Assembly: GCA_031549415.1 (NCBI GenBank)
Contig: JAVBPU010000005.1
Span: 160,257-224,256, forward strand
Reading direction: 5' to 3'
From: Limiplasma sp031549415
GTDB taxonomy: Bacteria; Bacillota; Clostridia; Christensenellales; Aristaeellaceae
Length of the DNA stretch: 64,000 nt
Shown: positions 8,422-16,587 of the stretch, piece by piece
Position numbering within the stretch: the first letter of the stretch is position 1
Layout: each line of letters begins with the position of its first letter
Program-made: the position numbers and the translations under genes
Notes under the pieces: generated by a model
Told to the model about the DNA's origin: nothing
Databases searched by the model: none
Seen by the model: the letters and a program-made list of their open reading frames with translations, nothing else

Positions 8422-9372
8422 CTACTCCCCGCTCAAACACTCCACCTTATACCCCCGGCTCTCCAAATCCTCCAGCACGCTGTCCCCCGGCAACACCAGG
8501 TGCAGCAGCCCCACGGTCACAAACAGCACCCGCCCTGGCTCCTCCCGCATCATGGCATCCAGGCGGTCCGCCATCAGCCGGTTCCGCCTGGTGATGAGCC
8601 CATGGTTGTATTCCTGCACAAAGGCTACATTCGGCTCCCCCTGCATCCCTGCCAAAAAGCTGTCCACAAAGGCCTGGCTGTTTCCCTGCCGCCACCAGGT
8701 GGGCCAAAGCTGCATATCCGCGTCCAGGCCGGTGGCCGTGGAGGGGTCCAGCACCACGCCTAGCGCCTGCTCCAGCATATATTCCTGCAAGGCCGGGCTA
8801 AACTGGTTAAAGGCGTCCAGTTGCTCCTGGGTGGTTTCCAGGTAGGCCACGGGCGCTTTTCTTTTTTTCACATAGCCCTCCAACACGGTTTCCACTCCCA
8901 GGGTCTCCGCCTCCGCCAGGTTGGCCGCCCCCATCATGTCGGCGGTGGTCTCCAGGGACAGGGCGGCCATGGCCGCCCAGGGGCGGTGCTTGTCAAAGGC
9001 ATCGGAACGATAGCCTTTTCGCTTGCACACCTCCTGCACCCTGGCATAGCACTCCGGTGAAACCACGTCGTATAAGCGGGTCTTGTCGGTGAAATACATG
9101 CATTGCACCGCTGCCTGCACCGCCTCTTGGGAGGTGTTGTCGCACTCAAAAACAAAGGTCTCCGCCTCCTCCATGGCGGCCTGGAGGGCCGCCCCAAAGG
9201 GGTGCATCTCCTGGCTGCCGATGTGGATGGAGCCCAGCACATAGGCCGCGCCGCCCTCCTTGGTGACCTTGTAGAAAATGCCCTTCACGTCCGCCTCTTC
9301 CCCCTGGACGCCTGCAGCCACAGCCAGGCAGACCAGGACCATTATCACCGCCGCGCATCGTTGCAGCCTCAT
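8422..9372 (-). CDS. TraB/GumN-family secreted protein
   Basis: 316 residues from ATG at 9372, which overlaps the stop of the helicase gene by 4 bp (ATGA). The N-terminus MRLQRCAAVIMVLVCLAVAAG is a signal peptide. The mature part begins GIFYKVTKEGGAAYVLGSIHIG, the hallmark strand-turn of the TraB/GumN (TIKI-like) fold, and ends with a GRVLFVTVGLLHLVLPGDSV block. That block carries the second conserved histidine-containing motif of the family. TIKI relatives are metalloproteases, but bacterial members are mostly uncharacterised. Last gene of a three-gene operon with a YugP-type peptidase and a helicase. Confidence 0.8.
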   Translation of the reverse strand: MRLQRCAAVIMVLVCLAVAAGVQGEEADVKGIFYKVTKEGGAAYVLGSIHIGSQEMHPFGAALQAAMEEAETFVFECDNTSQEAVQAAVQCMYFTDKTRLYDVVSPECYARVQEVCKRKGYRSDAFDKHRPWAAMAALSLETTADMMGAANLAEAETLGVETVLEGYVKKRKAPVAYLETTQEQLDAFNQFSPALQEYMLEQALGVVLDPSTATGLDADMQLWPTWWRQGNSQAFVDSFLAGMQGEPNVAFVQEYNHGLITRRNRLMADRLDAMMREEPGRVLFVTVGLLHLVLPGDSVLEDLESRGYKVECLSGE

Positions 9373-11804
9373 TCCGCTTCCCCCTCCGTCAGCCGCCGGT
9401 TGGCCTGACTGATGCTTTCCTTGCAAAACCGCCAGTGCTCCGGCAACAATTGTTCATACTCCCGCAGAAAATACCGTTCATCCGCCAGCACCACAATGCC
9501 CCGGTCCTCTTCCGCGCGGATGACGCGGCCCGCCGCCTGCACCACCTTTTGCATGCCGGGGATGCGGCAGGCAAAGGCGAAGCCGTCCCCAAAATGCCGC
9601 TGGTAGCAGGCTTGCACAGTTTTCAGCCGCAGGCTGGGCACCGGCAGCCCCACCCCCACGATGATGGCGCCGATGAGCTGCTCCCCCGGCAGGTCGATGC
9701 CTTCGCTGAACAGGCTACCCAGCACGCACAGGCCCAGCTTGGCCTCCTGGTCTGTGGTAAAAGCCTCCAGGAAGGCCTGCCGGGCGGCCTCGTCCATCTC
9801 CTGGCTCTGGACCAGCAGGGGCAGCAACGCCATGTCCCGCAAGTGCCTTTCGATCATTCGCAAATAGGCATAGCTGGGAAAATAGGCAATGTATTTCCCC
9901 GGCCGGGAAAGAACCGCCTCCGCGATGCCCTCCGCCACGGCCGGCGCGGTTTCCTCCCGGGTCCCATACCTTGTGTTCACCCGCTGCCGCACCACCGCCA
10001 GGTTTTCCTTGGGAAAGGGCGAGGGCAACGCAAAGCAGGCGTCCTCCTCCCCGCCGCCCAGCAGCTGCTTCGTGGCGGACAGGGGAGCCATGGTGGCGGA
10101 AAAAAACACCGTGCCTTGCAGGCGCTTGGTCACCCGGGCAATCTCCTTGGCCGGAAGCAGGCAGTACAGCTCCACCACCCGCTCCTTGCCATGCTTGGTG
10201 AGCAGCACCGCATAGTCCTCGTCCAAATGCTCCGCCGCGTGCAAAAAGGGCGCACAGAGCCGCAGCACCATGGAGGCATCCGCCATCACCTCTCCATGGG
10301 GGACGGGGTTTCCCAGCAGCTGATAGGCCGCCAGGCACAGCGTACGGGCCGCCTCTTCCACCGGTGCTGGCAGCTCCTGCAAGACCCCTTCTTTGGGCAA
10401 CGGCTCCACCGCCAAAGGCTCCTGTCGGTCCTGCCTTCCGGCTTCTCCGCTGCCCCGGCCTTCTTCGTTGCCCCGGCCTTCTTCGTCACCCGGCTGCTTT
10501 TCCTCCCCCCCGAAGCCCACGGCCCGCAGGGCGTCTATGGCCTGGGTCAGGGCCTTGTAGTAAGGGTGCTTTCGCCCCACCGCCTTGCCAAAGCGCACCC
10601 GGCAGTCCCGCAGCACGCCGCTGTCCAGCGCGCCGGACAGGCTTTCCCGCACCCGGTCCACCACGTGGTGGGCCTCGTCCACCAGCAGGGTCACGTCCCG
10701 CCGGAACTGAAAGATGCGTTTCAGCTGCGCAAAGGGATCAAAGGCGTAGTTCAAATCCATCACTGCCACATCCGCTAGCTCCGTCAGGGCCAGGGCAAAC
10801 TCAAAGGGGCACAACAGGTGCTTGTCCGCCAGGGCGGTGACCACCGGGTCCGTCCACAGTTCCTTGCAGGCGGTGATCTCCTGGAGGGCGTCCCCCAGCC
10901 GCAGGTAATGCCCCTTGGCCCGGGGGCACTCCGCCGGGTGGCAACGGGCATAGCCCGCGCACATCTTCTCCTTGGCGGACAGGGTCATGATCCGCGCTTC
11001 CAGGCCTAGGCCCAGCATCTGTTCCAGGGCCATGAGCGGGCTTTGCCGGGCGGTGGTCCGGGCCGTGAGGTAAATGATCTTCCCGGTTTTCCCCTGGCCC
11101 AGGGCCTTGAGGGCCGGAAACAGCACCGCCGCGCTTTTGCCCGTGCCTGTGGGCAGGCTGGCAAAGAGCCTGCGTTTCCGGGTGATGGCGGTATAGACCT
11201 GGGCCGCCATTTCCCGCTGGCCCTCCCGGTAGGTGGGAAAGGGAAAGGGCAGCTCCGCCAGGGATGCGTCCCGGGCGTCCCGGTGGGCTTTCTCCGCCAC
11301 GGCAAAGGCCATGTAGGGTTCCAGCAACGCCGCCAGCTCCGCGAAGAGCTGCTGGCGGGAAAGCTGCTCCTGAAAGGCCGCCAGCACCTCCCCCTCCTCG
11401 CTGACATAGGAAACGCAAAAGCCCACCTGCAGGCTGTCCTGCTGGATGGCCACCATGGCGGCATAGGTCAGCGCCTGGGCCCGATGGGCCGGAAAGGCTT
11501 CTCGGGGCGTGCTTGCCGCGTAAGCCAGCTTCATTTCCTCCACAAAGGGGACCTCTCCGGGGGTAAAGGCATCCATGCGGCCATAAACGGTGATCCGCTC
11601 CCCCAGGCAGCAAAACACCTGCTTGAGGGCGCGCTCCACCTCGCCTTGCTGTTTCTTTTGCCGGGCCTGGTGGGCGCGGGTGCCCGCCCACAGCTCCTCC
11701 ATGCCGCCGGAAGGCAGAATGTCCTCCGGAAAGTACGAAAACTCCACCAAGTCCCGCACGGAGACCCGTAGGGCGGTTTTTTCAGTTGTGGTGACCGCCC
11801 CCAT
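9369..11804 (-). CDS. XPD/DinG-type superfamily 2 helicase with N-terminal PD-(D/E)XK-like domain
   Basis: 811 residues. Residues 1-130 look like a PD-(D/E)XK nuclease fold: GRMDAF at 75-80, then VEEMKLA at 88-94 with the E-x-K pair. Helicase motifs follow: Walker A LPTGTGKS (217-224), DEAH at 376-379, and QAAGRVIRAEEDRG near the C-terminus. Between motifs I and II lie cysteines 282, 288, 293, 313 and 332, matching the Fe-S cluster site of XPD/DinG helicases, which unwind 5'-to-3'. Residues about 440-470 are a low-complexity Gly/Glu/Arg insertion with repeats of GNEEGRG. A role in DNA repair or R-loop/structure removal is known for the family; the exact substrate is inference. It starts 9 bp after the YugP-like gene. 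Confidence 0.85.
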   Translation of the reverse strand: MGAVTTTEKTALRVSVRDLVEFSYFPEDILPSGGMEELWAGTRAHQARQKKQQGEVERALKQVFCCLGERITVYGRMDAFTPGEVPFVEEMKLAYAASTPREAFPAHRAQALTYAAMVAIQQDSLQVGFCVSYVSEEGEVLAAFQEQLSRQQLFAELAALLEPYMAFAVAEKAHRDARDASLAELPFPFPTYREGQREMAAQVYTAITRKRRLFASLPTGTGKSAAVLFPALKALGQGKTGKIIYLTARTTARQSPLMALEQMLGLGLEARIMTLSAKEKMCAGYARCHPAECPRAKGHYLRLGDALQEITACKELWTDPVVTALADKHLLCPFEFALALTELADVAVMDLNYAFDPFAQLKRIFQFRRDVTLLVDEAHHVVDRVRESLSGALDSGVLRDCRVRFGKAVGRKHPYYKALTQAIDALRAVGFGGEEKQPGDEEGRGNEEGRGSGEAGRQDRQEPLAVEPLPKEGVLQELPAPVEEAARTLCLAAYQLLGNPVPHGEVMADASMVLRLCAPFLHAAEHLDEDYAVLLTKHGKERVVELYCLLPAKEIARVTKRLQGTVFFSATMAPLSATKQLLGGGEEDACFALPSPFPKENLAVVRQRVNTRYGTREETAPAVAEGIAEAVLSRPGKYIAYFPSYAYLRMIERHLRDMALLPLLVQSQEMDEAARQAFLEAFTTDQEAKLGLCVLGSLFSEGIDLPGEQLIGAIIVGVGLPVPSLRLKTVQACYQRHFGDGFAFACRIPGMQKVVQAAGRVIRAEEDRGIVVLADERYFLREYEQLLPEHWRFCKESISQANRRLTEGEAE

Positions 11805-11813
11805 CCGCCGGGC

Positions 11814-12491
11814 CTAGTCCCGGTTACGGGAGAGGATCAGCAGCCGTAGCAGCTGCAACAGGCTGCTGATGGCGGAGGCCACATAGGTGAGGGCCGCCGC
11901 GCTCAGCACGGCCTTTACGCCCCGTAGCTCCTCCTGGGTCACATAGCCGCCCTGGGACAGCATGGCCACCGCCCGCCTGCTGGCGTTGAACTCCACCGGA
12001 AGGGTCACCAGGGAAAACAGCAGCGTGACGGCAAAGCAGGCGATGCCGATGGTCATCAGCGGCTGCCAGCTAAACAAAATGCCCGCCATAAAAATGGGAA
12101 AATACAGGTTGCTGCCCAGCTGCACCACCGGCAGGATGGCGGAGCGCAGCTTTAGCGGGCCATAGCCGCTGCCCTGCTGCATGGCGTGGCCGCATTCATG
12201 GGCGGCAATGCCGATGGCCGCAATGCTGCTTTTGCCAAACACGCCCTGGGACAGGCTGAGGGTGTTGCTCCGGGGGTCATAGTGGTCCGTTAGCTCTCCG
12301 GCCACGGAGGTCACGGCCACCGTGCCGTTGCCCGAGCGGCTCAGCAGGTCCCGCGCCACCTGCTCCGCCTGCACGCCCCGCTGTGTGCCGATTTTCGCGT
12401 ATTTTTTATAGGCGGCGTTCACCTTGAACTGGGCCCACAGGCCCAGCAGAAGCCCCGGCACCATCAAAATCAGGGTCCAATCTAGGTACAT
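11814..12491 (-). CDS. yugP: Membrane zinc metallopeptidase, YugP family
   Basis: 225 residues from ATG at 12491, six bases after GGAGGG; an ATG two codons earlier abuts the ribosome site. The order is: N-terminal membrane helix (residues about 5-22), a soluble part with HECGHAMQQ at 98-106 giving the zinc ligands, then two or more hydrophobic helices (about 115-165) and a C-terminal one ending ILSRNRD. This is the usual size and topology of YugP-like neutral zinc metallopeptidases of Firmicutes; physiological substrates are not known. First gene of the operon with the helicase and TraB-like genes. Confidence 0.85.
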   Translation of the reverse strand: MYLDWTLILMVPGLLLGLWAQFKVNAAYKKYAKIGTQRGVQAEQVARDLLSRSGNGTVAVTSVAGELTDHYDPRSNTLSLSQGVFGKSSIAAIGIAAHECGHAMQQGSGYGPLKLRSAILPVVQLGSNLYFPIFMAGILFSWQPLMTIGIACFAVTLLFSLVTLPVEFNASRRAVAMLSQGGYVTQEELRGVKAVLSAAALTYVASAISSLLQLLRLLILSRNRD

Positions 12492-12523
12492 AAGCATCCC
12501 TCCACAAATCCACAAAACCCTGG

Positions 12524-12529
12524 TATACT
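12524..12529 (+). promoter_or_regulatory. Extended -10 upstream of the flavin reductase gene
   Basis: TGGTATACT: TATACT preceded by TGG. It would give a leader of about 105 nt before the start at 12642. No good -35 is visible. Confidence 0.35.
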
Positions 12530-12641
12530 ATCTGCGGGGAGACGGTTCTGGTTCCGTTTCCCTGCTATCCAGCATACACCATTTTGATGAAAATTCAACC
12601 CAGTGCCCGCAAAATGTCAGTTTGAACGGAGGAATCCCACT

Positions 12642-13163
12642 ATGGCAGAGCTCATTCGCAAGGAAGTCCCTTTTTCCCAAGTGGCGCAACAGGTGGTCGA
12701 CCAAATGCAAAACGGCGGCATCTTTCTCACCACTTCCGCTAGCAACGCAAAGCCCAACACCATGACTTTGGGCTGGGGCGGCATCGGCCCCTTCTTTAAC
12801 CTGCCCGTATTCTATGCGGCGGTACGGCCCAGCCGACACAGCTTTTGGCAGCTGAAGCGCAGCAACGAATTCACCATCAGCGTACCCCTGCACGGCATGC
12901 AGCAGGAGCTGACCTTTGCCGGAACCGCCTCTGGCCGGGACGTGGACAAATTGGACGGCCATGGCCTGACCGCCGCCCCCGGATGGGAGCTGGCCACCCC
13001 CATCATCAAAGAATGCGGCCTGCACCTGGAATGCCGGGTGGTGTCCTCTCCCACCCTGACGCCCATCAACATCACCCCGGAAATCGCCCAGCGCTTTTAT
13101 CCCGAGGGGGACCTGCACACCCTTTTCCTGGGCCAGATCGTCCGCTGTTACTATACAAAGTAA
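12642..13163 (+). CDS. Flavin reductase-like FMN-binding protein
   Basis: 173 residues from ATG at 12642 with GGAGG nine bases upstream. MTLGWGGIGPFFNLPVFYAAVRPSRHSFWQLKRSNEFTIS shows the split-barrel flavin reductase pattern: the MT..WG FMN-contact strand, then a Pro-Val-Phe/Ala-Val-Arg-Pro strand and the F-T-I-S-V turn. Members reduce or simply hold FMN, in several anaerobes as partners of rubredoxin-type systems. It has no operon partner: the YugP gene is divergent and the SpoIIR gene starts 69 bp later. Substrate unknown. Confidence 0.8.
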   Translation: MAELIRKEVPFSQVAQQVVDQMQNGGIFLTTSASNAKPNTMTLGWGGIGPFFNLPVFYAAVRPSRHSFWQLKRSNEFTISVPLHGMQQELTFAGTASGRDVDKLDGHGLTAAPGWELATPIIKECGLHLECRVVSSPTLTPINITPEIAQRFYPEGDLHTLFLGQIVRCYYTK

Positions 13164-13232
13164 GTACGAATTCACAGGAATACGAAATCCCTCTCCGGTG
13201 CATGCTATGCCATGACCGGGGAGGGATTTTTG

Positions 13233-13919
13233 TTGGGAAAAAGATGGGACCGCTGGGTGTTGGGGCTGTTGCTGGCAACGGCGCTCCTTTGGCTGACAGG
13301 CGGAACGGCCCGCGCCGCCACCTTTGACTCCGCTTATTCGCCGGAAGAGCAGTCATTGCTGGAGGCATACCAGGCGGGTACCCTGATTCGTCTGCATATT
13401 GTAGCCGAGAACGATAGCCCTACGGCCCAGCAAGTCAAGCTGAAAGTACGGGATGCCCTTTTGCGGGCCTTTGGCCAGGAACTGGAGGCGGAGGACCCGA
13501 ACGCCTTATTTTTACAGTTACAAGCCAATCAAGAAGCCATGCGCCAGGTGGCGGAGGATACCGCCCGAAGCCTGGGCTTTACCGGGTCAGTCACTGCCCA
13601 AGTGGGGGTGCTGACCCTGCCGCCCAAAGAATATGGGCGGGTGCTGCTGCCGGAAGGGCCCTACCGGGCCTTGCGCATCACCTTGGGGCAGGGCCAGGGC
13701 AAAAACTGGTGGTGCGTGCTTTACCCCTCCCTCTGTCTGGCCGTGGCAGGGGATGACCCCTGGACGGCCCAGGGGGCAGAGCCTGTGGGGGAGACGGCAG
13801 AGGAAGATGCAGCGGCGGATGCAATGCCGGCGGACGCAACGCCGACGCAGCCCCCGGTGCTTTGGGATACGGAGCAATTGTTTTGCCAGTGGCTGGCCTG
13901 GCCGGAGCTGGGACGCTAA
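13233..13919 (+). CDS. spoIIR: Stage II sporulation protein R (SpoIIR)
   Basis: 228 residues from TTG at 13233, preferred because GGGGAGGG ends seven bases before it; an in-frame ATG at 13212 has no ribosome site. A signal-anchor (residues about 5-28, LGLLLATALLWLTGG) leads to LIRLHIVAENDSPTAQQVKLKVRDALL, then GRVLLPEGPYRALRI and GKNWWCVLYPSLC, the three conserved blocks of SpoIIR. In known sporulators SpoIIR is made in the forespore under sigma-F and secreted to trigger SpoIIGA cleavage of pro-sigma-E. The C-terminal 60 residues are a lower-complexity Ala/Asp/Pro tail. Its presence is the best evidence here that the organism forms endospores. Confidence 0.9.
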   Translation: MGKRWDRWVLGLLLATALLWLTGGTARAATFDSAYSPEEQSLLEAYQAGTLIRLHIVAENDSPTAQQVKLKVRDALLRAFGQELEAEDPNALFLQLQANQEAMRQVAEDTARSLGFTGSVTAQVGVLTLPPKEYGRVLLPEGPYRALRITLGQGQGKNWWCVLYPSLCLAVAGDDPWTAQGAEPVGETAEEDAAADAMPADATPTQPPVLWDTEQLFCQWLAWPELGR

Positions 13920-14127
13920 CTAAGTCTTTCACCAAATTGGACGCACCCTCTTTGGCGGGTGTACGGGTCAGGGGCATGGCCTTTGCCATGCCGGTGATGC
14001 GGCGTTTCAAACGACACCCAAAAAATAAGAGAGCTTCACGAGGCCTTCACCCAGCCTTCAATCTCATGTGCGATCCTAAGGTCAGCGGCAGGTACGCCGC
14101 AAAGTGATCTTGGAAAGGGTGAAGAAC

Positions 14128-14916
14128 ATGAAAAAAGCAACCAAAAACACACAGAAGCTCTGCGCTGCGGGGCTTGCCTTGGCCCTGGCCCTGGGCGGCG
14201 GAGCCGCGGCTTTCGCGGAGAACGCCTCTGGGGGCCCGGAGGCCCCTACACAGGCATCCGCCACGATACCCGCTAAGGACATGGCCGCTCGGGGCGGCAT
14301 GCCTGGGGGCAAGGGCTTCGGCATGGGCGTTGGCATGGGCGCGCCGGACGCCGCAGGCCTGACCGAGGAGCAAAAGCAAGCCATGGCCACGGCGGAGGCC
14401 GCCTATGACGCGGCGGAGGCCGAGGCCTTGGCGGCCCTGGTGGACGAAGGCGCGCTTCCCCAGGTGGCTGTGGCCCAATACCTGGCCAGGCGTCAAGCCC
14501 AACGGTCTTTGGAAAGCAAGGATTATTCCGCCTGGACGGTGGATCAGCTTTCCGCTCTTCGGCAGGCCATGGGTCGTGAGGGCGTAAACGAGACGGTGTT
14601 GGCGGGGCTGATGAGCCAAGGGGTGCTGACCCAGGAAGAGGCGGACGCCATGAGGCTCGCCTACGGCCCCCAGGAGGACTTGTGGGCGCAGCTGGATACC
14701 TCCAAGGCGACCCAGGGCTCCCTGGCGAAGCTTACGACGGCCAAGACGGTCTATGCCGAGGCATTGGCCGCCGCCGGACTGGACCAGAGGCCCCAGCGGG
14801 GCCATGGGCCGCAAGTGCCTGACGATCAGGCCGGATACCGGAACGGCCCAAAGGAAAAGCAGGAGGGCCGGGGAGGGGATGCCCTGCCCGGCAAGAGAAA
14901 CGAAAACCATAAATAA
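14128..14916 (+). CDS. Secreted alanine-rich helical protein, unknown function
   Basis: 262 residues from ATG at 14128 (GGAAAGGGTGAAG upstream; the track back to 14104 lacks a ribosome site). A signal peptide (KLCAAGLALALALGGGAAAFAEN) is followed by a Gly/Met-rich stretch with three GM repeats (GGMPGGKGFGMGVGMG). Next come Ala/Glu/Gln-rich amphipathic helices, each opening with a motif like LTEEQKQAM, and a basic Gly/Arg/Lys tail. I do not recognise the family. The helices with LTxEEAxAM repeats resemble bacterial SHOCT- or DUF2680-like helical hairpins, but this is weak. It stands alone; the hairpin element that follows is probably its terminator. Confidence 0.6.
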   Translation: MKKATKNTQKLCAAGLALALALGGGAAAFAENASGGPEAPTQASATIPAKDMAARGGMPGGKGFGMGVGMGAPDAAGLTEEQKQAMATAEAAYDAAEAEALAALVDEGALPQVAVAQYLARRQAQRSLESKDYSAWTVDQLSALRQAMGREGVNETVLAGLMSQGVLTQEEADAMRLAYGPQEDLWAQLDTSKATQGSLAKLTTAKTVYAEALAAAGLDQRPQRGHGPQVPDDQAGYRNGPKEKQEGRGGDALPGKRNENHK

Positions 14917-15004
14917 TGCCAATTCATCAAGCGCCATAGCCCCTTCTTTGCACCCCCAAAAGGCCCCTCCCGAAAGATTGCGTATCATTTTGTTGATAAA
15001 CTTA

Positions 15005-15040
15005 CAGCCCCTGCCGCGTTCTAACACGCGGCAGGGGCTG
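15005..15040. terminator. Long GC hairpin between convergent genes
   Basis: CAGCCCCTGCCGCG and its exact complement form a 14-bp stem around an 8-nt loop (TTCTAACA). It lies between two convergent genes, where a bidirectional terminator is expected, but neither side has a strong T-run. Confidence 0.5.
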
Positions 15041-15057
15041 CTGTTATAAGGTTTCCC

Positions 15058-15152
15058 CTTTTGCGATGCCCATACAATGGGCATCGCAAAAATGGGTCCA
15101 GGGACGTGTCCCTGGTGGGGTCCAGGGGTGAAACCCCTGCCCGTTCCCCCCG
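15058..15152 (+). repeat. Intergenic hairpin element, copy B
   Basis: A first hairpin (TTTTGCGATGCCCAT with its complement, loop ACA) is followed by ATGGGTCCAGGGACGTGTCCCTGG, then GGGGTCCAGGGGTGAAACCCCTG. The order is the same as in copies C and E: variable hairpin, CCAGGG-type hairpin, AGGGG-type hairpin. Confidence 0.6.
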
Positions 15153-15157
15153 TCCCC

Positions 15158-16558
15158 TTACACCGGCATCACCTTTTGCTCTTTGTCCAGCATGGTGCTG
15201 TCCACGCCCAGCTGCTGGGCCTGGCGGTACTGGAAGTACTTCACGGCCACCTGGGGGAACAGGGCGTAGCTTAATACGTCCTCCTCCTGCTGGTAGTACT
15301 CGCGGATTTCTTCCCGGTACTTCTCCAGTTCCGGCGGAATATCGTCGGCGGGGCGGTGGGTGATCACCTTGTCGTCGCCGATGACCTTCTTGCGCACTTC
15401 CTCGTTCACCTTGGCGGGCAGGCGGCCATATTCGCCGCGCATGAGGCCCTTGCTCTCCTTGGTGACCATCTTGTAACGCTCGCCGCCCAGCACGTTCATT
15501 ACGGCCTGGGTGCCCACGATTTGGCTGGTGGGGGTCACCAGGGGCGGATAGCCAAAGTCCTCCCGAACCCGGGGGATTTCCGCCAGCACGTCATAGTATT
15601 TGTCCATGGCGTTGGCCTGCTTGAGCTGGCTAATGAGGTTGCTCAGCATCCCGCCGGGCACCTGGTACAGCAGCGTGTTCACGTCCACGGCCAGCACATG
15701 CTCCGGGTCGCGCCAGCCTTCCTTGGTCAGCTCGGAGGCCACGCCGCGGAAGTAGCTGGCCAGCTCGATCAGCAGTTTCAAATCCAGGCCGCTGTCATAC
15801 TGGGTGCCCTGCAGGGTGGCCACCAGGGCCTCGGTGGCGGGTTGGGCCGTGCCGTTGCCCAGGGGGGACAGGGCGGTGTCCACCACGTCCACGCCCGCTT
15901 CAATGGCCTTTAATAAGGTCATGTCCCCGGTGCCGGTGGTGTTGTGGGTATGCAGCACGATGGGCAGGTTGGTTTCCTTCTTCAGCCGCTTCACCAAGTC
16001 ATAGGCGGCATAGGGCAACAGCAAATTGGCCATGTCCTTGATGCAGATGATGTCCGCGCCCATCTTGGCGATGTCCCCGGCCAGCTTCACAAAATAATCC
16101 TCGGTGTGCACGGGGGAGATGGTGTAGCTCATGGCCACTTCGGCGATGCCGCCATATTTCTTGGTGGCCTTCACGGCGGTTTCCATGTTGCGCAGGTCGT
16201 TTAAGGCGTCAAAGGTACGGATGATGTCGCAGCCGTTTTCAATGGTCTTTTTCACAAAGAAATCCACCACATCGTCGCTGTAATGCTTGTAGCCCAGGAT
16301 GTTCTGGCCCCGCAGCAGCATTTGCAGCTTCGTATTCGGCAAGCCTTTGCGCAGGGTGCGCAGCCTCTCCCAGGGGTCCTCGTTGAGGAAGCGCAGGCAG
16401 CTGTCAAAGGTGGCGCCGCCCCAGCACTCCAGGGAGAAATAGCCCACCTTGTCCAGCAGGTCAAAAGCCGGGGTCATTTGAGAAATCCGCATGCGCGTCG
16501 CCGCCTGGCTTTGGTGCGCGTCACGCAGGATGGTATCGGTAATTCCTACCTTAGGCAT
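15158..16558 (-). CDS. oadA: Oxaloacetate decarboxylase alpha / pyruvate carboxyltransferase subunit (5S-type)
   Basis: 466 residues from ATG at 16558 with AAGGAGGG upstream. The TIM-barrel carboxyltransferase domain shows TDTILRDAHQS (7-17), the lysine that is carboxylated in ICIKDMAN (K174) and metal ligands LHTHNTTG (H203, H205). The length matches the 5S/PycB/OadA type without a fused biotin domain; the biotin carrier is the separate gene at 17881-18300. It transfers CO2 between carboxybiotin and pyruvate/oxaloacetate. Last gene of a five-gene operon (mmdA-like, gamma, biotin carrier, beta, this). Direction in vivo is not predictable. Confidence in family high, in exact name moderate. Confidence 0.85.
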   Translation of the reverse strand: MPKVGITDTILRDAHQSQAATRMRISQMTPAFDLLDKVGYFSLECWGGATFDSCLRFLNEDPWERLRTLRKGLPNTKLQMLLRGQNILGYKHYSDDVVDFFVKKTIENGCDIIRTFDALNDLRNMETAVKATKKYGGIAEVAMSYTISPVHTEDYFVKLAGDIAKMGADIICIKDMANLLLPYAAYDLVKRLKKETNLPIVLHTHNTTGTGDMTLLKAIEAGVDVVDTALSPLGNGTAQPATEALVATLQGTQYDSGLDLKLLIELASYFRGVASELTKEGWRDPEHVLAVDVNTLLYQVPGGMLSNLISQLKQANAMDKYYDVLAEIPRVREDFGYPPLVTPTSQIVGTQAVMNVLGGERYKMVTKESKGLMRGEYGRLPAKVNEEVRKKVIGDDKVITHRPADDIPPELEKYREEIREYYQQEEDVLSYALFPQVAVKYFQYRQAQQLGVDSTMLDKEQKVMPV

Positions 16559-16587
16559 ATGGTTCCCTCCTTCTCGTCCAGTCAGGC

